This document shows positions 34,701-44,784 of a stretch of 64,000 nucleotides of DNA, in pieces. The translations under genes were made by a program, and so were the position numbers. Position 1 is the first letter of the stretch. Each line of letters starts with the position of its first letter. The stretch is from NCBI RefSeq assembly GCF_000001735.4, contig NC_003075.7, positions 1,861,001-1,925,000 of the forward strand, read 5' to 3'. The DNA is from Arabidopsis thaliana. Taxonomy: Eukaryota; Streptophyta; Magnoliopsida; Brassicales; Brassicaceae. The notes below the pieces were generated by a model that worked only from the letters and a program-made list of their open reading frames with translations, made no database searches and was not told the DNA's origin.

Positions 34701-36940
34701 AAAGAACACAACTCTGAAGAACTGGAAACGAATGCCAATGAAACAGATGTTGATGGCAAAATGCAGGTACTTTTATAAATACAAACACAACAAATCAAAG
34801 CCAAAGCCTTTCTTTAACCATCGAAAATACATATTCTATTTTCATCTCTGTATATATATTTAACACAACAATTTCATTCTACAATCACTTTCAGGACTCA
34901 TTGGACAGGGAGACTGCATCACATTCTCATATAGATCTACCAATAGATCAGAGCTCTGAAGAACAGCAGGCGAAGGTATTTCTTTTAGATTATGTCTGAA
35001 CTATGAATGAAATAATTATGTTCTTAAAGAAGTCAAGATTATGTCTGAACTAATTATGGTCTTTAAAAAGGATGTCAACCTTATGTCTGAAATAAATTTT
35101 GCTGCAGCAAGTTAATTATTTATATTGGACAGAACCTTGTGGATACTTTATAATTTGCAGATAATATTTACTTATGTCTTTCTCACCATATTTTTGTGTA
35201 CTACAACATTCAGGACACCATGGAGGCGGCTGCAGCATCTCATTCGTTGTTAGGGTTTGCAAAGTTCGCAAAAAAGAAGGTCAACCTTATGTCTATACTT
35301 AATTAGGCTCTCTTGTTCTCTTTAAATTGGACAGGAGTTTGTGGATACGCTATAATATTTTCTTATGTTTTTCTCACCATCTTATTGGTACTTCTACATT
35401 TAGGTCACTTTGGAGTCGGCTGCAGTATCTCAGGCATTGTCACAGACGCCACCAGAAGTCAACTTCGATGATGACACCATGAAGGTAAATAGTAACAACA
35501 AGGCTGTGTTATTCGACATGATTATTTGGTTACTAAATAATTTGCAGGATATCACTTATAATAGGTCTCCTCATTTTATATTTGCGAAAGATAGTCTAAT
35601 ACATTTTCAAAACCAATCTCATTATTGGAGGCTATGGTAATATATTCCCATCCAATTCATGATACAAATTCCAAACCTAACAAACAATTAGAATCTTCTC
35701 CCACTCCAACGGAGGTTTTTTCAAATATTATAATTCTGTCCATCTCTGCAAAAATTATGTTTTTTAGATATCAGTTTCAATAATTTTTTCATACAGATAA
35801 TTACTTATCCTTTTTGACATATCCTATCAGGATCAAATCACTGATTCTCAAGACATTGGTGCACATGATCTGGATGAAAACCAGGTATGCTCTAAACAAG
35901 ATAAACACAACATCTTTAATACTATAAACTAATGTTTCTACTTTCAAACCTAATGATGGTTTTCTTCTTTGCACTAATATTACATTATAATGTACAGGAA
36001 GAAGGTTATGTTGATGTTTCAGATTCATCTCCAGCGCGAGAAAGAGAGAAACCAACTCTGTCTGAAGCTGAAGTTTTTCTTGTAGCAGAGTTGTTATCAA
36101 AATCAAAAACAGGCTCATATGAACTTTTGCCTTCAATGAGTAAATCTGAGTTTGCACTGTTTCGCAATACCCTCTCCGCTGCACCCAATACGTATGGTTA
36201 TACATTTCATTTTATTTATCACCAATACAGTTATAATCTTGTTATAAGCTTATACTTTTTTTTTTCCTCGCAGTGAACATCTCACTTCGTCTGGATACTT
36301 AATTTCAAACAAATTCCTTCTATCACTTGCCAAGCCTACAAATTGGGTTTCAACTCTGGTATAAAATCAACAATTGTTTTTACAAATATTACCTTTATAA
36401 TCTTTAGTGAGAAAGTCTAATTCTTATTGATTGTTTACCTAGCATATGGAGGTGTTGGTGTCCTTGCTTTCTCAAAAGCTTGCGACCACACTTACAAACC
36501 AGCGTGCCGCTTTTGTTCAACCATGGTTTGCAAACCATCTACAAGGAAAATTAAAAAGCTTCAAAGCTGCCAAAATGAAGTCACGCGTCAAGTGGTCCGA
36601 ACCCATGAAACAGTTCATCGTAGGGCCCAACACTGAATGGTTCGCAGACATTGATACCATTTACTTGCCTATGATATGGGATTCAAAACACTGGGTAGGA
36701 CTTGCAATAAATCTGGGAGTCTGGTCCGTTGAAATTCTCGATCCAAATACAGATCTTTACGAGGAAGACGAGGTTCGACGTTTCATTGAACCTGTTGTTA
36801 CAATCATGCCATACCTCATCCAAAGGTACTGTAAGCCTGAATGTTCTCAGAATCATGGTCTTCAGCCTTTTTATTGGAAGCGATTAGATGGCTTATATAA
36901 GAATTTGCGATCTGGTGACTGTGGCCCGGTGGCAATGTAG
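31764..36940 (+). pseudogene. DUF1985 / Ulp1-like (C48) cysteine protease of Kaonashi type
   Basis: Exon 1 is the two codons of ATGGAAG (31764-31770). From 31897 a DUF1985 region follows: PRGKLNIYSR, FGPLF, ELWTVFGGYP, then RFALPEFACVTGLPCGEF. Frameshifts occur near 32095, at 32200 (one C missing in a C run) and near 32410; another lies near 33155. A basic, coiled linker (33180-33440) precedes many short acidic exons, partly tandem-duplicated. The C-terminal peptidase at 36446-36940 has the catalytic His in KHWVGLAI, Asp in EILDPN and Cys in SGDCGP. Ulp1 enzymes process SUMO or cleave it from targets. A TAG stop four codons after the catalytic Cys removes the final helix-strand segment. The gene is therefore broken in several places. 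Confidence 0.8.
33850..34850 (+). repeat. Tandem exon-intron duplication in the ULP-like gene
   Basis: A block holding two short acidic exons and their introns (gatgttgatagccaaatg...ccaagatcatatta...actgcgcagaccaatg) occurs at about 33850-34175 and again at about 34300-34612, with a partial third copy from 34745. Copies are about 90% alike by eye, introns included, so the duplication is recent. Confidence 0.8.
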
Positions 36941-37454
36941 TTCCTTGAGATTCAAGCAAGTGATAATCATCTCTGCTTTTTGTAATATTAACCATCTTAA
37001 CCATCTCTGCTTTTTGTAATATTAACCATCTTAACTTTCCTTTTGAATATTATCACTCTGTAAACTATTTTTTGAACGTGTGTGTTCTATTTTGCTTTGT
37101 TGAATAGTAAACATAATCTAATTGTTGTTGTATGAATTATGTCTATCCTTTTTTTTCATTACTCCCAAAAGGAACAATCTCTATTTTATATGTTATACAT
37201 GGATTTAATGTGATATGCGGTATATTATTGTGTTCCATCCATATTTTTATATCCATAAGGTATACGATATGTGGATTATTATTCTATACTAATTATAAAA
37301 TAAAGGTTTGTTACTTACTTAGTAGAAAGGTCTAAATCTTAAATGGTAATATAGCATAATTGGAAAACTAAAACCAGAAAAAAGAAAGAAGCTAATACAT
37401 GAAAAACAAAGGTTCTTAACGGTTCAAGAAAAAAGACAACATTAAAATTGAACT

Positions 37455-38056
37455 TCACATATTTGGACAAGTTTTGTGTGCTGCACTTTTGCATCGGCAG
37501 CACCTTGCATTCATTGCTCGCACTCGGGGCTGAGCCCAGTAAGCTCCATCGATTTGTACCCATCCTCCGTCCTCTTCATAAGGCTCCACCCATAAAGGTG
37601 CCCTGTAGCATTCTTCAACGAAATTCTCATATGCTATTCCTTTGTACAATACAGCAGTCAAAGCATGGGGATTGTTTGCTTGAAGACATTTATTGAAGAA
37701 ATGATAATAGATCGAGTGTGGCATTGACCACCACATGAAATACCGAGATCTGTCAAGTCGGACACACCGTAGGGTTTCCTCTGAATACACAGCCTCCTTA
37801 AATACCGGACCTGCTTTAATCAAATTTTTCAATGCATCCATGCCATCTTCAGCCAGGTAGCTACCAATTTTAGCAAGCAATGGAGGGGGCATGTGAAATT
37901 CTTGAATGGTGGTTTCCTGTCCAAAAAATAATAACTTAATAAGACAATATAAATAAAAGTATAAAGTAGGAGAGTTTATGATTTTTGTAATGTATGAAAA
38001 ACCATTTTTACACTACAGCTGGCTGATGGTTCACTCCTGCGTTTCTGTCTTCTCAT
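37455..38056 (-). CDS. F-box-like (At2g35280/At1g67623-type) family protein, MULE copy A
   Basis: Minus-strand gene with exon 1 at 38056-38003 (18 codons, MRRQKRRSEPS...) and exon 2 at 37916-37455, 171 codons in all. The junction is GT-AG and phase 0. After a short leader the protein has PPPLLAKIGSYLAEDGMDALKNL, here split as PPPLLAKIGSYL and AEDGMDALKNL, then VRLDRSRYF, HFF-KCL-A-NPHAL and a C-terminal Cys cluster (CCRCKSAAHKTC). The first block and the KCL..NP..L block match the plan of Arabidopsis F-box proteins that couple a degenerate N-terminal F-box to a Sel1-like tail. If functional it would act as an SCF substrate adaptor. It is oriented opposite to its relatives at 38614, 41667 and 43026, and the frame is intact. 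Confidence 0.6.
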
Positions 38057-38613
38057 AATTGATATGCTCGTAAGAAATCAAATAAAGAATAATTTATAAA
38101 CTGGGGAGAAATCGTGGATACTTATTTAAAAAAGAATATGGTTTATATTCTTCTATTCTTCTACTTTCTTTAATTTCGCCCCAGAAACTAAAATTTGAAA
38201 AGCAGAATATTCCCTATCTTAACCATTTCGCAAGTTTTACGGAGATAAGTTTTGATTTGGAGCGACGCTGTAAAAGTAAATATTCCTAATTTAGGTAACT
38301 ACAAATAAAAAAAATTATGTGGATATGTAGATCATGTGGTAGTTATATAGAGAATATTATTATTCTCTATTATCATGAAAGAACAATCTAAATTTACTTC
38401 CCTCCATAACATTGATAAACTTCGTTATTACAGGAATATTCCCACCTTCCCAACTACAACTTTTAATAAACCGGAAAAATATAAAAATAAATCTAACCAT
38501 AATAATCTCTAGCTACAAAAACCTCCCACGATTCGTTTAAGTTTCTTCCATACCCATTCCATCAGTTTCAACTTCAAAACATATAAATAATGCTCAAGTT
38601 AACGAAGGCCGAC

Positions 38614-39100
38614 ATGAGTGAACCATCATCTGTTTCAGGTGTCAAAAGGTAGGGCAGCGTATCATAAGCTATAGTCTTATACGTTTGACATCCAACATAA
38701 ACAAAAAACCAATTGTTTCCAACCTTTTTTTTTTTTAATGCATGTTGCTATTATCCCTGAAATTCACATACCGGCACCAGTACTTGCTAAAATTGTTAGC
38801 TACGTTGCTGAAGAAGGCGTGGATGCTTTGAAACCCTTTGTGAAAGCTGGACCACCATTTAAATCGGCTGTGTATTTAAAGGAAACTCTAAGTTGTGTCC
38901 GCCTTGACAAATCTCGTTATTACATGTGGTGGTCCATGACGCACTCCATCTATTATCATTTCTTCACAAAATGTCTTGAAGCCAAAAATCCACCTGCTTT
39001 GAAGGCTCTATTGTACAAACCAATAGCTTATGAGAATTTTGCAGCCGAATGCTATAGAGCTACCGTATGGGCGGAGCTTTACGGAGAGTATGAAGCATAG
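38614..39100 (+). CDS. F-box-like family protein, MULE copy B (C-terminally short)
   Basis: A likely exon 1 (38614-38648, MSEPSSVSGVK) echoes the SEPS of copy A, but I see no proper acceptor before the second exon, whose ORF opens at 38738. It encodes IPAPVLAKIVSYVAEEGVDAL (here IPAPVLAKIVSY then VAEEGVDAL), VRLDKSRYYMWWSM, HFFTKCLEAKNPPAL and YKPIAYENFAAECYRA, then stops at 39100. It is closest to copy A (they share MWWSM and YENF), and together they form a divergent, head-to-head pair about 560 bp apart. It lacks the C-terminal Cys cluster. With the doubtful splice site it may be a pseudogene. Confidence 0.5.
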
Positions 39101-39768
39101 AAATCAATATGTTCATAATGTTATGTCCATTATTATCTTGTCATGTACATTGCTATACTTAATTTATCTTATATCTTTTGAAGTTTAATCCTAGGTAAAT
39201 TCATTCATTCTCCCAACTAACTTTTTTGGTTGACATGAATCTGTTGAGCAAGTTTGAATAAGTTAAATCCCCAAAAAATATTCTCAAATGCTAACCCTTT
39301 TGGGTCATATAACTCAGATCAAGAATGTATATTACATCCAAACGGACGGTTATCGGTGGATATGTTATTTTGGACAGAAAAAGATTATGAACACATATAA
39401 ATTGATGATATCCGCAACCTGCTTCAAGATGAATTTCCGAGGTCAAGCTGTATTTCTGCTTAGTACAAGACACATTAAATCCCCATACCGTATTTCAAAC
39501 TTTATTTTACTTTATTGAATTTTCATAGAACCAACGTTTTTTAATTAAAAGTTACAACGTTTAATTCCTTCGACGAATCAACACGTCATTATTACAGTTT
39601 ACATCGTTTCAGTTTGTATAAATTCAACTTCTACTCACGATTTCATCAAGACAACCACATCACAAACGCAAAACAAAACTAAAGATTACAATATTTCTCA
39701 GTTTTCGTTACTCTTTACTTCTCCTGTTCACGATCGTTCAACATCACAATCTTTACGAGTTGTCTCCG
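39101..39768. other. Spacer inside the Kaonashi-like MULE
   Basis: AT-rich. The ORF at 39288-39518 resembles nothing known and is judged spurious. The OB-fold gene promoter probably lies here. Confidence 0.5.
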
Positions 39769-40657
39769 ATGGTTACTGGCTGGACCATCTGTGTCATTGT
39801 ATTGAGAATTTACAAAAAATTTCTCAACTTGTACGCTTTCGAACTACGTCTTGTCTTGGCCGATGAATGGGTAAACAATTTTTTTCAATTTATTTTGCAA
39901 TTTGTGGAATTTTTATTTACCCGTGTATCCCTCACCCCTAAATTGTTATTTGTAACAGGGCACCCAAATAGAAGCAACCATCGGACCTCGTTTCTCTGCC
40001 TTCTATTTTGACAGGATCCAAGAGAATCAATGGAAAACGATAAGTACGTTTCTCGTTCGACCTAACTGCGAACCAATAAGAACAACTCATCATGAGTTTC
40101 GCATTTTATTCATGGATCACACCATTATCACTTATTCCACACCTTTAGCAATCAGTTTACTCAACAAGTTCATTACATTTGACTACATTGTGGATGATGT
40201 TGTTGGCAAACATACCTTGGTTGGTAAGTAATGGCTTCTTCATAAATTCCATTCACTTTTTTCAAAAAATTTATTTTTTTAAACACATATCTCCGACATA
40301 TTTCTTATAGATGTTATTGGTGCACTCGTGAATGTTGGGATTCTCACTAATACCGCAAGTAACGGGAAAGATACGGCTGGATTCAAACTGCCGTTCATGA
40401 TCATGGATAAAAAGTACATTTCTTCAACATCAATTTTCAGTTTTTTTTCAAACATATCATGTTTATACATTTTTGTAGTAAGGTTAGTATATAATCTCAA
40501 ATACTTACTGATTTTCAGCAAAGATACATTGGAATGCGAGGCGTATGGACAAATAGTAGTGGATTTGGAGAAAAGATTTCGAGCATTTCGCAAGAACAAT
40601 GTTTTTATTGCACTTGCTTGGTGGAAGGTGGTTAGATATTATGCAGGTTGTAACTAG
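39769..40657 (+). CDS. RPA70-like OB-fold protein (DUF223 type)
   Basis: Four exons by GT-AG rules: 39769-39870, 39959-40223, 40311-40413, 40519-40657 (202 codons plus stop, phases consistent). The first OB fold shows WTICVIVLRIYKKF, ELRLVLADE-GTQIEATI and QWKTISTFLV, the pattern of plant DUF223/replication protein A-like N-terminal domains. The second begins with VDVIGALVNVG and ends with LECEAYGQIV (usual form L-C-LWG). RPA binds single-stranded DNA. Such genes are common passengers in plant Helitrons, but this one lies inside a MULE. The protein stops after two OB folds, with no C-terminal zinc-binding domain, so it is either truncated or continues in exons I did not find (a possible one near 40690-40735). 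Confidence 0.6.
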
Positions 40658-41666
40658 TTTAAGATTCTTAGCCATGCGCCAATATCAACCATGTATCCCG
40701 AACCTGATGTTGAGGAAGTTGAAGAAATCAAAATGGTTGTAAGATGCTTAGAACTATCAAAGTGCTTGTTGCTTACAATTGTTATCTCATCTTCTTTTTT
40801 TTTTTTTTTCACATCTTATGTTTACCTCCAACAATGTTTTAATATTTTTATAAATGATATTATATATTAATAAAAAGTTATTTATTTATTAAAAATTTGT
40901 CCTTTTTATTTATTGCAACAAAAACTTAGATTAAGCAGTACAATAGTAATCAAGTGTCTGAATTAAGTTCACCTATGGAACATTGTTGAACTGTTTTAAA
41001 ACTGAAGAATTACCCACATACATGATTACAACTGTTTGTAAAACGTCAAACCATAATAACTTTTTCAAACTGTTTAAACTTCTGTGTCTGCTGTTTTGTT
41101 GTTAGGTTAATTCTTGTTTACATTTTATCTACATTTCTATATAAGTGAAGTCTTTTCATTTTAACAATTTTTTTTTGTCTTTAATGACATCGGTCTATGA
41201 ATGTAAAACCTATTATCTTCTCATATTTACGAAAAACATTATAAAAAAAAAAACGTAAATCCCCATAAATAAGTTCCGGCTAAATTGGCTGTAACAAATC
41301 ACTGTAGCACGTCTATATAATATATTATAGACCATGCGTATATATATTCATGGACGTGAGAATATGGACATATCTACTTTACTATCACGAACAATTTTTG
41401 GAATATTTGTAGGATCCACTAATTATATTTAGTAACCCATCGCTCCACCAAACCACTCCCTATTCATTTATCCAGAGAATTAGGGTTTCCATTTCATCAC
41501 GATCTCAAATCCGTTTCCCTTCAGCCTAGTTTGGTCCTCTTTAATTATCAGTGATTCTTCAAATTCCTTAGATCATTATTTGTTCACTTTCACTATTATA
41601 CTAATTTGATAATCCAAAATAACAAAAATCGTCTGCGAGAAAGGAAAATGTACCCACCCTCGACCA
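40658..41666. other. AT-rich spacer inside the Kaonashi-like MULE
   Basis: No supported gene. It holds T-rich and A-rich runs and, toward the end (41440-41660), a likely promoter and leader for F-box-like copy C. Confidence 0.5.
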
Positions 41667-42533
41667 ATGTCCCCTACTAGACATTACTGGCGACCCCCAA
41701 ACGCCCTTGCCCCTGTTAGGGGAAATCAATTTGCCGTGCAGCCTCTTCGTCAACCTTTAGTTCATTTTAACCTACAGGTAATGTTTACTCAAAACAAATT
41801 TCAATCAAATTGAGGCACTCATTTTATATAGACTGAAATTGATCCAAAAATTGCGAAATTTTGTTTTGAACTAGTATATAGCCTCACAAATTTGGTGTTA
41901 ATGTTGGTACGCATTTTCTTTCAGCCTCCTCCATTCCCTGATTTCCACATGCCTGATCATGTAGCAGCTAAAATAGTCAGCTTAGTTTGTGAGGACGGTG
42001 TAGATATGCTAAAGGCTTGGATTCAATCAGGTCCAGATGGAAAAGCCGTTGTTTTTTCAAGTGAAACCCTTTCTTCTGTTTGAATAGATAAGTCCCCTTT
42101 TTTTATTCATATGGCTGAAGAATCGTCTAGTTTTCACATGTTTTACACCAAATGCCTCACCGCAAAAAATCTGTACGCCCTATATCTTCATAGTTTAGTG
42201 CTGGCATTTCATATGTTTGAGCTCCAAGAGTTAATTGCTATATTGGATGGCATAAAGAACGTTTTCCCACATGCTGGTCTACTTTACATCATGCTCCATA
42301 GTTGCGCTGGATCAATTCCGTGGGAATTTTATATTCAGTACAAGCGAAGGTACTACAAATTTAGTGAAGTCGACTTATTTGCAGATAAATTAATGTTCCA
42401 TATCAACGAGGTTGGTCCACGTCGCCAAGGGACATACAAAAAATCCTGGGAGTTCGAGGATTATGGTGAGTGTTGGTCGGACCATCAGAACCTGAATGAG
42501 TACGAGGGACAGTGGTGTAACACTTGTATTTAG
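41667..42533 (+). pseudogene. F-box-like family protein, MULE copy C (nonsense-mutated)
   Basis: Exon 1 is 41667-41777 (MSPTRHYWRPPNA...) and exon 2 is 41925-42533, joined in phase 0. The second exon reads PDHVAAKIVSLVCEDGVDML, then an in-frame TGA at 42081-42083 where its relatives have Arg (VRLDKSP), then IDKSPFFIHM, FYTKCLTAKNLYALYLHSL, repeats of the LLYI--H-CAG type, and the C-terminal EYEGQWCNTC with a CxxC. A CGA-to-TGA transition explains the stop. Otherwise it is full length and closest to copy D. Confidence 0.65.
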
Positions 42534-43025
42534 TATTACATGTCCCAGGAAATTGCACACATTTCATAAGTAATACTTTCAGAAGTACCAATTTCATTTA
42601 TGTTCATCTTATCGTTCTTCTCGATTGCAGAAAACATATTTGAATCTAAGTTTTTATTCTTGATTTTATGTATTAGTTTGTTTTGCATATTTTGCCAACT
42701 TTATTTATATATTGTTCGAGTCTTCAACTATAAGGTGTCACAATTATTATATAAATGATTAGAGTTGTTTCAGAACTATGACTTGCATTTTTGTATATGA
42801 AATTGCTTTAATGGAATTCAAGTGGTAGCTTTTATATTTAGAGTTAATATATAACTGAACCCGTACTCCCCACTAAGCTTCATCCCTCACGATTGTGACC
42901 TATTAAGAGAAACTTCCAATTAATTACTCTATTTTTATTACTCATTTCTAAACCGTTTTGATCAGTACTAAAACTTCTCTCTCCATCACATCTTACTCTT
43001 TCGTTATTCGCAACAAATTGACAAA
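42534..43025. other. Spacer between F-box-like copies C and D
   Basis: AT-rich with no ORF of interest. The last 130 bases are the leader of copy D. Confidence 0.5.
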
Positions 43026-43811
43026 ATGAGTACATCATCCAAATGTCTACACTCTATCACACAATCTAGCGACACACAGGTTAAATTTTTCATTTTTAAA
43101 CAATATAGTTTACATTCATTCCACAAAGTATATGTAACTTCTATAACTTTTCGTCTGCGTTGTCAACAGAGGAAGATTGCAAGATTATATATTCCGGAAC
43201 CAATTCTCGCACTAATTGTTAGCCACGTTTCAGAAGAAGGAATTGAGGCTCTGAAAAACTGGATTAAATCTGGTCATGAAGGGAAATCTGCAGCTTTCTC
43301 TGTCGAGACACTATCCCGAGTTCGTTTAGATAAAAGCCCTGACTTCATCAACATGTCTTCGCCCGACTCTGTTCACTTCTCATTCTTCTCAAAATGTCTT
43401 GCAAAACGAAACCCTTACGCTATGTATCTCCAGAGCTTGAGGCTAGGGTTCTGTTCTCTTGACCTGATAGGCGCCATTTCAATATTGAATGATTGTAAAG
43501 ATGTCATTCCTATAGCCAAACTTCTTTACATTGCTCTAAACCGCTGCGCAGGTAATGAAGTATTAGACGCGTTTAATACTTTCAAACGAGAGAACAAGTG
43601 TTTTACAGATGTAGATATCATGGCCAAGACACTAATTGGCCACATTTCTGATTCGGAACCAAAACGATTCGGATCTTACGCTGAGCTCTTCCATTATGAG
43701 GATTATCCAGACTGTTGGCTCATCCATGAATTTTACAACGAATATAATGGTGAGAGATGTTCACATTGCATCTACTTCTTCCTCTTCAGAGACATCCTTT
43801 TGCTTTCCTAG
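43026..43811 (+). CDS. F-box-like family protein, MULE copy D (intact)
   Basis: Likely exons 43026-43079 and 43170-43811 (231 codons). The 90-bp intron has GT-AG ends and is a multiple of three without stops, so a retained-intron form (261 codons) is also possible. Features: IPEPILALIVSHVSEEGIEAL (as IPEPILALIVSH and VSEEGIEAL), the degenerate F-box; SRVRLDKSPDF; FFSKCLAKRNPYAMYLQSLRL; LLYIALNRCAG; and the C-terminal YNEYNGERCSHC with a CxxC. The last 12 residues are hydrophobic and may not be part of the ancestral protein. It is the best-preserved of the four copies in this element and the most likely to be expressed. Confidence 0.6.
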   Translation: MSTSSKCLHSITQSSDTQVKFFIFKQYSLHSFHKVYVTSITFRLRCQQRKIARLYIPEPILALIVSHVSEEGIEALKNWIKSGHEGKSAAFSVETLSRVRLDKSPDFINMSSPDSVHFSFFSKCLAKRNPYAMYLQSLRLGFCSLDLIGAISILNDCKDVIPIAKLLYIALNRCAGNEVLDAFNTFKRENKCFTDVDIMAKTLIGHISDSEPKRFGSYAELFHYEDYPDCWLIHEFYNEYNGERCSHCIYFFLFRDILLLS

Positions 43812-44784
43812 TTTATTTAAAAACATCAATTACCCACTTTCAGTATATAACTATCTCTTTTGTTTCCCTCTTTTATCTAGTTTATTAATGTAATCTTATT
43901 ATGAAGTTGTATTTCTCTCTTGTATTTAACGTATAAACTAGTGAACATCTTTCTCGTTTATCATGACTTATAGGGACTCTTTCGATTTTGGAGCATGCAT
44001 AACAAAATTTTCCGACTATACTAATTCCAAAAATACTAAAGATTGGTTATATCTGATTGGTCTGGGGTGTGTGGATAGACATATAAATATTCATTTCCTA
44101 TCTACATGTAAATATTCAGAGACATCCATTTCATTACCAAGGTTTTAAAGATTTTTTTATTATTTAAAACTAAGCTATATAATATGAAATCACATGTATT
44201 AGTCGATATTCTCTATTCTATATTATCCGACTCAATAAATGTCCACATTTTTTATTCAGAACCAACAAACTTCTAACCTTACATGCACTTTTACATTACG
44301 ATGTTTTTTAGCAGAAATTTGGCAATTGCATAAGTTTTAAAAAGGAATATAATGGGAAAAGATGTTTGTTTACATGGCTGATAGGTTCTAATTCCATTTT
44401 TTAAATCTGAGATGATCTGAAAATAATTTGCTCACAATAACTAATTTTTCAACATATAACTGATTGGGGTATCTTACAATATTGAAGCATGTAAATCGAA
44501 CTAATCTTACAAATAGATCTATTTGAATCAAACGATTGGATATGATCTGATGGTCAACTATATTTGGATAGAAAACAGAAATATTTGATTTTCATCTACT
44601 TGTACCTTTTCTGCGACATTCTTGCGTGTCCCTGGTGTAACATAAGCAGTATAAATAAAAAACCTAATTAGCATCCAATACTCAATAAATATTTATATGT
44701 TTTACACCTACGCATTACATTACAAAAGAAAAACAATTAATATCCTAAATTGCAATCTCAAAGTCATCCACCGTAACAACTTGT
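43812..44784. other. Spacer between F-box-like copy D and the transposase gene
   Basis: AT-rich with no supported gene. Near 44536-44570 it contains a 35-base sequence also found, with one mismatch, at 30809-30843 in the opposite part of the same MULE. Confidence 0.5.
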
